Below are positions 9,564-17,620 of a stretch of 43,408 nt of DNA, one piece after another. A program made the translations under genes and the position numbers. Origin of the DNA: Verrucomicrobiaceae bacterium (GTDB lineage Bacteria > Verrucomicrobiota > Verrucomicrobiia > Verrucomicrobiales > Verrucomicrobiaceae); contig JAEUHM010000053.1 in NCBI GenBank assembly GCA_016795485.1, positions 1-43,408 of the forward strand, read 5' to 3'. The notes under the pieces were generated by a model. It searched no databases and was not told the DNA's origin. It saw nothing but the letters and a program-made list of their open reading frames with translations. The stretch's first letter is position 1, and each line of letters opens with the position of its first letter.

Positions 9564-11486
9564 ATGGACACAGCTGCCTCCACCATTCTTTGCCCGCGAT
9601 GTGGCCAAGCGCAGGCCGCATCGCTGCTGGTGGGCGGCCTTTGTCCTGCTTGCGTGGCGCGAGATGTCACCTCTGGGTTGCTAGACTTGATCGACGAGGC
9701 TCCCGCAGAGAAGGAAGCCGTTGCCTTGGATATCGAAGGATATGAGGTGCACGAGCTCGTCGGTGGTGGCGGCATGGGCGAGGTCTATCGCGCCAAAAGA
9801 CTGAACGATGGTCAGATCGTGGCGATTAAGATCGTGGCAGGCCGCCTCACACGTGATCCCGAGGTCACTGCTCGATTCGAGAACGAAGTCAGTGCCATGG
9901 CACAATTGGACCATCGCAACGTAGTGCGTGTGTTGGACCAAGGCACGACAACTGATGGCAGGCACTACTTGGTCAGCGAATACATCGACGGTTGCGATTT
10001 ACGTCGCTTGCTGAAAGCCCAGCGTCTGGAGCCCGAGCGTGCCTTTGATATTTTTGACAAAGTCTGCGCGGGCATTGCTCATGCCCACGAGCGGGGCATT
10101 GTGCACCGGGACATCAAGCCCGCTAACATCCTGGTGGGCAGTGACGGCACGGTGAAAGTCGCTGACTTCGGCCTAGCCAAGACACTGGTGGACAGCTCGC
10201 ATTGGTATGGCTTCACGCAGACGCGGGACACTTTTGGAACGCCCTACTACATCGCGCCTGAAGTTACCCGGCAGGCCGGGCAGGCGGATGCGCGTAGTGA
10301 TGTCTATGCGTTAGGTGTCCTTTTGTATGAGTTGCTTAGCGGCACCTTGCCGATGGGGCAGTTCACTCCATTGTCGCAGCGCGCTGGCTTGTCCAAACGT
10401 CTGGACACGATTGTTAGTGAAGCTCTTGCTGATGCTCCAGACGAGCGCACGCCCTCTGTGCTGGTCTTGGCGGAAGATGTTCGCCGAGTGGCGCGGGCTG
10501 AGGTGAGTCGCCAACGGCGCACAAACGTATTGACGCTTGTCGCCGCCACCCTTGGCATTCTTCTAATCGGTGCGGGTCTCGGGGCCTGGTGGTTTGCATT
10601 GCGACCACGGCCACGTCCCGGCTTCTTAGCGCCCGCTACGGCTTCAAAAGAGAAGCCGTGGACTAATAGCCTGGACATGAAGTTTGTGCCGCTGCCCAAG
10701 CACAGCCTACTCATAAGCATCTACGAGACGCGGGTGAAGGACTACCAGGCCTTCAGCGCTGCGGAGAACGCGGTAATGCCCAGTTGGCGGATGGGTGCAG
10801 CCAATCCAAGGAGACAATTTGCAGCGCTGCAACAACAGGCTGGGGTGACGGCCCACAGCCGAATAAGCAAGTTGTCTACCACAGCCGATCCTGGCTTTCC
10901 TCAAACACCTGATGATCCAGCGTGCGGTGTGGACTTGCTTGATGCGCGGCTGTTCTGCGCATGGCTGACTTGGAAAGAGCGTGAGGAAGGTCGGCTCAAG
11001 CCCATGCAATCGTATCGACTGCCAGTGGAGAAGGAGTGGTCCGCTGCTGTCAGTTATGACGACACGCACTGGCGTCTTGAGGATGCAGATGCACGTGCCA
11101 ATTTCGCCGGAGCCGAGGCACCGGAGGTTACGCCTTGGCCAGATGACGCGCCCTTCTTCACGCGGCGTGATCGATTTCCCCGCAGCGCTCCAGTGGGAAG
11201 CTTTGCGCCCAATCAACTGGGCCTCTACGACCTGTTTGGCAACGTGTCCGAATGGGTTGATACGCCCGCACCTGACAGCTTGGGGCGGGGCAATACTCCC
11301 ATCTACGGCTTGCGTGGCGGCTCCTGGGCCACAGGTTCCGCGCGTCAGGCTCGCCCAGACTTCCATCTCGGAAGCCGCCCGGGCCGCGCACAAGCCAACT
11401 TCGGCTTCCGCATTGTTCTCGACCTTGACGTCAAAACATCGAGCCCCCGGATGCTTGATCCTGTGACCTCTGAGTCTGTAGAATGA
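9564..11486 (+). CDS. Membrane Ser/Thr protein kinase with FGE-like extracytoplasmic domain
   Basis: This is a 640-residue fusion. A short zinc-ribbon-like start has Cys10, Cys13, Cys27 and Cys30. A full Hanks-type kinase domain (about 60-310) has the glycine loop GGGGMGEV, Lys89, HRDIKPAN (Asp183), DFG at 201-203 and APE at 231-233. One membrane helix lies at about 323-345. Residues about 365-625 form an FGE/SUMF1-like fold (NSLDMKFVPLP, LYDLFGNVSEW, LRGGSW, FGFRI). The kinase should be cytoplasmic and the FGE-like part outside. That part shows no cysteine near the RGGSW-to-GFR end where true formylglycine-generating enzymes keep their catalytic pair, so it is probably a sensor or binding module. 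Its end lies 2 bp from the end of the opposing PSD1 gene. The ECF sigma factor upstream is a likely but unproven substrate. Confidence 0.92.
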   Translation: MDTAASTILCPRCGQAQAASLLVGGLCPACVARDVTSGLLDLIDEAPAEKEAVALDIEGYEVHELVGGGGMGEVYRAKRLNDGQIVAIKIVAGRLTRDPEVTARFENEVSAMAQLDHRNVVRVLDQGTTTDGRHYLVSEYIDGCDLRRLLKAQRLEPERAFDIFDKVCAGIAHAHERGIVHRDIKPANILVGSDGTVKVADFGLAKTLVDSSHWYGFTQTRDTFGTPYYIAPEVTRQAGQADARSDVYALGVLLYELLSGTLPMGQFTPLSQRAGLSKRLDTIVSEALADAPDERTPSVLVLAEDVRRVARAEVSRQRRTNVLTLVAATLGILLIGAGLGAWWFALRPRPRPGFLAPATASKEKPWTNSLDMKFVPLPKHSLLISIYETRVKDYQAFSAAENAVMPSWRMGAANPRRQFAALQQQAGVTAHSRISKLSTTADPGFPQTPDDPACGVDLLDARLFCAWLTWKEREEGRLKPMQSYRLPVEKEWSAAVSYDDTHWRLEDADARANFAGAEAPEVTPWPDDAPFFTRRDRFPRSAPVGSFAPNQLGLYDLFGNVSEWVDTPAPDSLGRGNTPIYGLRGGSWATGSARQARPDFHLGSRPGRAQANFGFRIVLDLDVKTSSPRMLDPVTSESVE

Positions 11487-11488
11487 CG

Positions 11489-14362
11489 TTAATCTACAAA
11501 ACTGAACTCGTTCAGGTTCAAAATGACGCGGCAGGCATTTTCGAGGCCTTCGCGTTTGGCGTAGGCTTCGAGGGCGGTGAGTTCGTCGGGCTTTGGCTCG
11601 CGGGCGAGGGCGAGTTGGAAGGCGCGTTTCACGCTGCCGGCATGCACGGCAAAATGTTTGGCCATGGTCACCGTGAGGCCGTTGTTCATCATGGCGAGTG
11701 CTTGCAGCGGGCTGAGAGATTCATTCCGCTTGTCCACGCGCATGGAGGGATCGGCGCAGTCGAGCACGGTCATGAAGGGCTGCTGCTGGCTGCGCACGAT
11801 GAAGCGGTAGATGCTGCGGCGATGGCTCTTCGGGTCCTCGGGGTCGTGCAGATGATATTCGTAGTGCGGCGAGTGCTGCGGCTTGTCGATGACGAAGTCC
11901 TGGAAGCTCGGCCCGCCCATTGTGAGGTCGAGTTTGCCGCTCACGGCGAGGATGGAGTCTCGGATGGCCTCGGCGTCGAGCTTGCGGCGGGTTTGGTGAG
12001 ACAGCCACTGGTTGGCGGAGTCTGTCTTGTCCGACAGGTCGGACGTGTCGGACGACTGCCGATACGTCTCTGACATCACAATGAGCTTGTGCAGCTTTTT
12101 GAGAGAACCCTGCGCCTCATCTCGAAACCATACCGCCAGCCAGTCGAGCAGCTCCGGGTGCGTCGGCTTTGCGCCCATGCGGCCGAAGTCGTTGGCAGTT
12201 TCGACGAGGCCGCGGCCGAAGTGATGCTGCCACACGCGGTTCACGATGCTGCGCCAGGTGAGCGCGTTGTTTTTGCTCGTGATCCATTTCGCCAAAGCGG
12301 CACGACGGTCAGATTCATTGTGACCCCAAACAGCAAAGGGAACATGAAAGAGATCATTTAAGGCTCTAATGCTGCCTGGCCCCACTTCCTGCGCCGGTTG
12401 TTTGATGTCGCCACGTTTCAGCACCTGGATCGTGCGCGGCGTGCCGTGCGTGCCTTTGAAGGCGCCGCTGCCGTAGTGGACGGCTCCGGCATACACTTTT
12501 TGCGGTGCGGGCAGCGCGGGGAGTGAATCGCGTTCTTTGCGAAGCGCGACGAGCTGCTTCTTCGTCGCGGCATCAGCCTGAGCGAGCATAAGGGCATCGC
12601 GTTCGCGGATGAGCTTCAGTTTGTCCTCTTCCGTGCGGCTTTCGGGGGCGATGCCGTCGGTGAGATTGGCTTTCCGCCAGCGTGGCGGTGCCTCGATGCT
12701 GTCGAGCGAGGTCACGGGGCGGCCTGCGGCCAGATTCGGGCCTGTTTTGCTCTCATAGACCTCCATCTCGGCCAGCGCGAAGATGTAGTCCTTCACCCGT
12801 GGCGCGAGCTTCACGGCGGTGACGCGCACAAAGCGACCCGTGACGCCGTCATCGCCCGCGGTGCCGCTTTCGAAGGGTTTGAGACCGGGATTCGGGAAAT
12901 CGTGCATGAAGGTCGCGTCGTGCTTTCGCCACACGAGCGAGACGCCAGCTTTGAACTCGGGATCATCACTCACTTCGATCTTGAATCGCACGGGGAAGCC
13001 GAAACCGCCGCCGATCTTCCCAAAGTCGTCGTAGCAGGGCTTCAACACGATGCGCTCGACCTGCACGCTCTTGCCGAGATCGACCTGCACCCACTTCACG
13101 GCATCCTGCGTCGGTGAAATAGCGCTGTGATAGCCAAAATCGGGCTTTGCGTTCGGATTCGAGCCTTTTTCGGCCGCGCCGTCGATGCGCTTGCTGAGCG
13201 CGGTGTAGGCTTCACCGGCTTTTTTCTTCAAGGGGTCTTCCAATGCCGCGATTTGATCCGCGAGCTGCTTCTTCTGCTTTTGCAGCGCGGCGAACTTCTG
13301 CATCGAAGCGTCATCCGGGTAGTAATCGACGTCGGTGCGGTCGATGGCCGCGAAGACGGCGTGGAGCGAGTAATAATCCTCCTGCGAGATGGGATCGAAT
13401 TTGTGATTGTGGCACTGCGCGCACTGGATGGTGAGGCTGCACACGGTTCCAATGGCGTTTTGCACCATGTCATCACGGTCAAGATGCCGCGCGATCTTGC
13501 CATCGAGCTTCGTCTCCGGCACCTCCGCGTGTCCGATGAAGTCCCACGGCCCTGCAGCGATGAATCCAAGCGCCGTGATGCCATCCACCGTGCCCGGATA
13601 AAGCGCATCCCCGGCGATCTGCTCCTCGATGAAGCGGGCATAAGGCTTGTCGTTGTTCAACGCGCGGATGACATAATCACGATATGGCCACGCGTTAAGG
13701 CGCGGCTTGTCTTTGTCGTAGCCATGCGTTTCGCCGTAATGCACCGCATCCAGCCAGTGCCGCGCCCAGCGCTCGCCGTAGCGGGGTGATGCGAGAAGTT
13801 TGTCCACGAGCGCTTCATACTTTTGATCGGTCAGATCGGTCAGATCGGACGGATCAGGTGGCAGGCCCGTGAGATCGAAGTAGAGACGACGAATGAGCGT
13901 GCGGGCATCGGCACGTGGGGCGGGCGTGAGGCCTTTTTCTTGGAGCTTCGCTCGAATGAAGTCATCCACGCCTCCGCCCGGAGGTTTGGAGAGCGGCTTG
14001 AAGGCCCACCAGTCCGTTTTGTCCTCCAATTTCGCCACATCGACGCCATCCGGCCAGTTCGCGCCTTCATCGATCCAGCGTTGGAGCGTTGCGAGCTCCG
14101 CACTGCTCAGTTTCGACTTCGGCGGCATGGGCGTGTCTTTTTCCAAACCGCTGACGAAACGGAAAAGCTGGCTTTCGCTGCTTTTGCCCGGTTTGATGTG
14201 CTTCAGCGCCACCGCCTTGATGTCGAGGCGGTAATCGTTCTTCTGTTTTTCAGCGCCGTGGCACTCGTAGCAGTACTTTTCAAAGATAGGCCGCACTTCG
14301 CGCACGAAGTCCACCGCGAGGGCGGGGGAAGAGATTGAAAAAAGAATAATCGGCAGACGCAT
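11489..14362 (-). CDS. PSCyt1/DUF1549/DUF1553 (PSD1) protein with discoidin-like insert
   Basis: This 957-residue protein belongs to the Planctomycetes-type cytochrome family abundant in Planctomycetes and Verrucomicrobia. A short signal peptide ends near SSPALA. A c-type cytochrome-like domain has CYECH (Cys31, Cys34, His35) and a later MPP segment. DUF1549 (about 125-345) includes CAQCHNHKFDP from residue 314. An F5/8-type C (discoidin-like) insert lies at about 415-540 (WVQVDLGKSVQVERIVL). DUF1553 occupies about 655-950. The biochemical role of the family is not settled; polysaccharide breakdown outside the cytoplasm is often proposed from gene context. Its usual DUF1501 partner is absent here. 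It lies 33 bp downstream of mutL on the same strand, which is an odd pairing and perhaps incidental. Confidence 0.9.
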   Translation of the reverse strand: MRLPIILFSISSPALAVDFVREVRPIFEKYCYECHGAEKQKNDYRLDIKAVALKHIKPGKSSESQLFRFVSGLEKDTPMPPKSKLSSAELATLQRWIDEGANWPDGVDVAKLEDKTDWWAFKPLSKPPGGGVDDFIRAKLQEKGLTPAPRADARTLIRRLYFDLTGLPPDPSDLTDLTDQKYEALVDKLLASPRYGERWARHWLDAVHYGETHGYDKDKPRLNAWPYRDYVIRALNNDKPYARFIEEQIAGDALYPGTVDGITALGFIAAGPWDFIGHAEVPETKLDGKIARHLDRDDMVQNAIGTVCSLTIQCAQCHNHKFDPISQEDYYSLHAVFAAIDRTDVDYYPDDASMQKFAALQKQKKQLADQIAALEDPLKKKAGEAYTALSKRIDGAAEKGSNPNAKPDFGYHSAISPTQDAVKWVQVDLGKSVQVERIVLKPCYDDFGKIGGGFGFPVRFKIEVSDDPEFKAGVSLVWRKHDATFMHDFPNPGLKPFESGTAGDDGVTGRFVRVTAVKLAPRVKDYIFALAEMEVYESKTGPNLAAGRPVTSLDSIEAPPRWRKANLTDGIAPESRTEEDKLKLIRERDALMLAQADAATKKQLVALRKERDSLPALPAPQKVYAGAVHYGSGAFKGTHGTPRTIQVLKRGDIKQPAQEVGPGSIRALNDLFHVPFAVWGHNESDRRAALAKWITSKNNALTWRSIVNRVWQHHFGRGLVETANDFGRMGAKPTHPELLDWLAVWFRDEAQGSLKKLHKLIVMSETYRQSSDTSDLSDKTDSANQWLSHQTRRKLDAEAIRDSILAVSGKLDLTMGGPSFQDFVIDKPQHSPHYEYHLHDPEDPKSHRRSIYRFIVRSQQQPFMTVLDCADPSMRVDKRNESLSPLQALAMMNNGLTVTMAKHFAVHAGSVKRAFQLALAREPKPDELTALEAYAKREGLENACRVILNLNEFSFVD

Positions 14363-14395
14363 TCGCCTACAGCTACGTTCGTAGCCGCCCTTATT

Positions 14396-16201
14396 TTATG
14401 GTGCCCGACGGCCAAACTTACGTTCTAGCTCCAAATACGATATCTGAATCAAAGTCGGTCTACCATGAGGGCAGCAGTAAGGCATTTCACACGCCATGAG
14501 ATCCGCGACCAAGCTTTCGAGTTCAGGAACGCGAAGGTGATCGTTGGCCTTGACTGCATGACGGCAAACCGTCGTTGCGATCATGTCTTCGCCGAGCCTG
14601 AGCGACGATGAGCGGCTATTAAGTGCGGATATTTCGTCGACGAGTTGTCCAAGCAGACGGTGGGGGTCGTCAGTTTTCAGAAATGCCGGGAGTGTGTCGA
14701 TCTTCAACGTGTTGGCCCCGAATGGCTCTGCTTCGATGCCAAGTTTAGAAAGCTGGCCGAGATTGTTGACGAGCAAATCGTGATCGCGGGGGCTAAGTTG
14801 AAGCATGACAGGCATTAGTAGCCGCTGGGATGGTACTCCTTCAGATTCCATGGCCCGCCTCATCTTTTCAAAAAGCACTCGTTCATGGGCAGCGTGTTGG
14901 TCCATGAGAACTAAGCCATCTTTGCCCTCCATCAGGACGTAAAGATTGTTTAGGACCCCGAGAATCCGAAACGTCTCCGGGACTTTTTCGTCTTTAGAGG
15001 TCGCGGTGGAAGGTATTTTGCTGATGGGGGCAAGGGGGGGCGGTGGAGAGTCGTCATGTTGGGGGTTGTTGAGGGCTTTTGTGGAAACCGGAGTCACCAA
15101 AGGAGTTTCGACCCTCGGCACCTCTGGTAACGGGAGGGGAGCTTCGGAATCGCTCGGCAGGAGCGGAGTGGGTTGGCGTGAAGGGGTTGCGTGACCAATT
15201 GGGAGCACGCGCGAGTGGTGAAGGGTGTCGTGAACCGCGAGCGACACAGCCTCGCGCACGGGTTGCGAGTTGTGAAATCGAACTTCCTTTTTTGCGGGAT
15301 GCACGTTGATGTCAAAGTCATGTGGATCCATCCGCACGAACAAGAACGTGACCGGATACTGACCTTTCATGAGAGCATTGTGATAGCCCTCCCGCAGAGC
15401 GTAGTGCAGCGTCTGGCTTTCAACTGGCCGACCGTTAAGAAATGTAACCTGCAGCGATTTGTTCGACCGACTAAATGATGGGCCGCCGATGTAGCCGCTG
15501 ATCTCGATTCCATGGCGCTCGACGGGCCCCACTTCCAGCAACTGTCCGGCGAGATCTGGGCCAACTAGCCCGCGGATACGATCGCGAATGTCATGAGTGG
15601 CAGGAAGATGGAATACGGGCTCATCGTCTTTGATCAAAGTGAATGCCACGTGGGGATTTGCGATGGCGTGTAGCCTGAACTGTTGCTCCACATGGGCATA
15701 TTCAGTATTTTCTGAGCGCAGAAACTTACGGCGAGCCGGGACATTAAAAAATAGCGAACGTGCCTCGATCATCGTTCCGTGGGGACCGCCACCATCACGG
15801 ACCGCAGCAAGGCGTCCTCCATGAATCTCAATCTCTGTGCCCGAAATCGCATCTTTCTCCCGGGTTAACATTCTAAAGCGACTTACGCTGGCGATGCTAG
15901 GTAGGGCTTCACCCCGGAAGCCGAATGTGGAAATAGAGGCCAGATCCTCTTTGGTCCGAATCTTGCTGGTCGCATGTCGTTCAATGCACAAAAGAGCATC
16001 TTCGCGGTCCATACCTGATCCGTTGTCCGTTATGCGGATCAACGAGCTCCCCCCCCTTTGGACGGCTACCTCAATGGCCGATGCACCTGCGTCCAGGCTA
16101 TTTTCCACCAATTCCCGGACGACGGCAGCAGGCCTCTCCACGACTTCACCGGCGGCCACTTGGCTGGCCAGTGAATCGGGCATGATCCGGATTTTTGACA
16201 T
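14396..16201 (-). CDS. mutL: DNA mismatch repair protein MutL with endonuclease motif
   Basis: This 601-residue protein is of normal length for the family. The GHKL ATPase half has ELVENSLDAG (Glu30-Gly39), TDNGSGM (about 58-64) and GFRGEAL (94-100). A variable proline-rich linker follows, then the C-terminal dimerisation half. The latter carries DQHAAHE with a further Glu445 (434-445), the DQHA-x2-E-x4-E endonuclease motif, and CPHGRPT (577-583), one of the associated metal-site motifs. It should therefore nick the daughter strand itself, as in bacteria without MutH. The protein couples MutS recognition to strand removal in the cytoplasm. No mutS lies in the window. It diverges from the iscA-like gene across 148 bp. 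Confidence 0.97.
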   Translation of the reverse strand: MSKIRIMPDSLASQVAAGEVVERPAAVVRELVENSLDAGASAIEVAVQRGGSSLIRITDNGSGMDREDALLCIERHATSKIRTKEDLASISTFGFRGEALPSIASVSRFRMLTREKDAISGTEIEIHGGRLAAVRDGGGPHGTMIEARSLFFNVPARRKFLRSENTEYAHVEQQFRLHAIANPHVAFTLIKDDEPVFHLPATHDIRDRIRGLVGPDLAGQLLEVGPVERHGIEISGYIGGPSFSRSNKSLQVTFLNGRPVESQTLHYALREGYHNALMKGQYPVTFLFVRMDPHDFDINVHPAKKEVRFHNSQPVREAVSLAVHDTLHHSRVLPIGHATPSRQPTPLLPSDSEAPLPLPEVPRVETPLVTPVSTKALNNPQHDDSPPPPLAPISKIPSTATSKDEKVPETFRILGVLNNLYVLMEGKDGLVLMDQHAAHERVLFEKMRRAMESEGVPSQRLLMPVMLQLSPRDHDLLVNNLGQLSKLGIEAEPFGANTLKIDTLPAFLKTDDPHRLLGQLVDEISALNSRSSSLRLGEDMIATTVCRHAVKANDHLRVPELESLVADLMACEMPYCCPHGRPTLIQISYLELERKFGRRAP

Positions 16202-16240
16202 GTGGAACGAAAAAACGTTTGAGTGTTACGAGGAAGGGTA

Positions 16241-16261
16241 CAAGGAAGCTTTGCTCCCTTG
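16241..16261. repeat. Inverted repeat between mutL and the IscA-type gene
   Basis: Two nine-base arms (16241-16249 and 16253-16261) pair around a TTT loop with one mismatch. The repeat lies in the 148-bp divergent intergenic region, so it could be an operator or a leader hairpin. No function is known. Confidence 0.35.
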
Positions 16262-16349
16262 GTGCCAGACGTTGAATCTGGGCGGCTTGACCTGTTCTTC
16301 AAGGAATCAAGCGTCCCAACTCTACCTTTGGCACCGTCAGCCCTGCAAA

Positions 16350-16691
16350 ATGATTAGTCTCACTCCATCCGCCGTCACAAAAATCAGAGAACTGGTGGGC
16401 ACCCATAGTGTTCCGTCTGAAGCTGGTTTGCGTCTCGATATCGAGAAGGGTGGTTGCGCTGGATTCCAGTACATTATGAAGATTATGGGTCAGGTGACTG
16501 GGGATCAAGTCGTCGAACAGGACGGTGTGCGTGTCTTCGTCAGTGAGGGTGGAAAACCTTACCTAGACGGATGCACCCTGGATTTTGTAGATTCGCTTTC
16601 GGATGGAGGTTTTCGGATCGAAAACCCCAATGCCACGCGTAGTTGTGGCTGTGGAACGTCCTTTGAACCGAAGGGGAACGTTACAAAATAG
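16350..16691 (+). CDS. IscA/HesB-type iron-sulfur cluster assembly protein
   Basis: This 113-residue protein has the three conserved cysteines of A-type carriers: Cys36 in GGCAGF, and Cys99 and Cys101 in SCGCGTSF. These bind iron or a cluster for delivery to target enzymes in the cytoplasm. The ATG at 16350 (MISLTPSAV) was chosen because it matches the compact start of the family; upstream in-frame codons run antisense into mutL and are not credible. No other isc or suf genes are near, so it probably acts as a stand-alone carrier (ErpA or IscA role not decided). A weak hairpin with T-rich tail lies about 60 bp downstream. Confidence 0.92.
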   Translation: MISLTPSAVTKIRELVGTHSVPSEAGLRLDIEKGGCAGFQYIMKIMGQVTGDQVVEQDGVRVFVSEGGKPYLDGCTLDFVDSLSDGGFRIENPNATRSCGCGTSFEPKGNVTK

Positions 16692-16753
16692 AAACAGTAT
16701 TTGATGAAAACTGCTTTCCAGAAATACCGTAATCTGTTAATTGTTTCATCATC

Positions 16754-16782
16754 GGGCTTTTGCCCCCAATTTTAATTTTTTC
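16754..16782 (+). terminator. Weak possible Rho-independent terminator
   Basis: A 4-bp GGGC/GCCC stem with a TTTT loop (16754-16765) is followed by an AT-rich run including six T in a row. The stem is short. It lies 62 bp after the IscA-type gene and just before the next start, so it could equally be part of an AT-rich promoter region. Confidence 0.3.
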
Positions 16783-16793
16783 AATTTTGAGTT

Positions 16794-17609
16794 ATGAAAG
16801 TACAGTTTCTCAGCGATGGCTCCGAGTATCGGAGCTACGGGGGAGGGAATTTTTCAAAGAAGAAGGGCGATAGTGGCCTCTTCTGGTGGACGATTGGTAT
16901 CACCATGCTGCTGGCGATGGCCACAGCCAGTTGGTTTTTCTCGATTTTGGTGTTTGCGCACCCCGAGAAGGCCTTCAATTACAACCTACTCGTTAAGTTC
17001 AATAAACTAGAGGGCATACGGAAGTATTCCAAGCTGACGGTGCCACATGGGAAGTATTACACGGGTTCGAAGCTCCTTGATGAGTATCACTACTTCACTC
17101 CAGAGCAGTTTCGCGTGCATAACGACACCTTGAAGCGTCATTACATCAGGAACTTCAAAGAGAAGAATCCAGTGTATGTAAGTGGCAACTTTGAAGTGAC
17201 TGGTGTGCGGAAACTAGGGCCATCAGATGTTTTTCAGTCCGGATGGGTTGCTCTAGCACGGGATGTTGAACTTGATGACGTCGAACTTGAAGTAATCTTG
17301 CCCGGCCTGCCTTCGGATAAGGCACCGTATGAAGTTGGCAGCAAAATCGCCATCGACACCACGTCGACGAAGACCACCTATGCCAATCTGATTCATATCC
17401 AGCGAATGGAGGGTCAAAAGCTTCGTGCATCGGTTATTCCACTCGTATATGAGTGCAACATGGGTGAAGAGGGTAAGGCCGTTGTAGATTTTGATCCGCC
17501 TGCAAAGCTCAACATGGCTGGCACTTGGCCAATCGCAGGTCAGTTTGAAGTTGCAGCTGCGAATAAGGGTGTCGAGGAGACAAGGGTTGCGGTTCAGACG
17601 GCGCAGTAA
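16794..17609 (+). CDS. Single-pass membrane protein of unknown function
   Basis: I do not recognise this 271-residue protein. The first 28 residues are polar and basic (SKKKGD). One membrane helix follows at about 29-54 (WWTIGITMLLAMATASWFF), and then a mostly beta-looking soluble part with many Lys and Tyr and no catalytic motif. The layout suggests an N-in, C-out anchored protein. It begins 102 bp after the IscA-type gene and ends 11 bp before the sulfatase start, so it may be cotranscribed with the sulfatase and the dehydrogenase. A distinct motif is YYTGSKLLDEYHYFTPEQF at about 84-103. The reading frame is clean and continuous. Confidence 0.75.
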   Translation: MKVQFLSDGSEYRSYGGGNFSKKKGDSGLFWWTIGITMLLAMATASWFFSILVFAHPEKAFNYNLLVKFNKLEGIRKYSKLTVPHGKYYTGSKLLDEYHYFTPEQFRVHNDTLKRHYIRNFKEKNPVYVSGNFEVTGVRKLGPSDVFQSGWVALARDVELDDVELEVILPGLPSDKAPYEVGSKIAIDTTSTKTTYANLIHIQRMEGQKLRASVIPLVYECNMGEEGKAVVDFDPPAKLNMAGTWPIAGQFEVAAANKGVEETRVAVQTAQ

Positions 17610-17620
17610 TACGTTAGGTT

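Noticed and set aside
9564..11486. The kinase's FGE domain as the activator of the window's sulfatase
   Set aside because: It is on the outer side of the membrane, lacks the expected cysteines and is 6 kb from the sulfatase on a separate transcript.
13412..13426. A second haem site (CAQCH, residue 314) in the PSD1 protein
   Set aside because: The motif is a conserved part of DUF1549 followed by NHKFDP; without a cytochrome fold around it I do not call haem binding.
11483..14338. Several plus-strand frames of 60-220 codons
   Set aside because: All lie antisense to the PSD1 gene and show no domain.
15440..15470. Another TGTAACC at about 15445
   Set aside because: It is inside mutL and is not followed by the second block at the right distance.
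15837..16349. An N-terminal extension of the IscA-type gene
   Set aside because: It runs antisense inside mutL; similarity to A-type carriers begins only at 16350.
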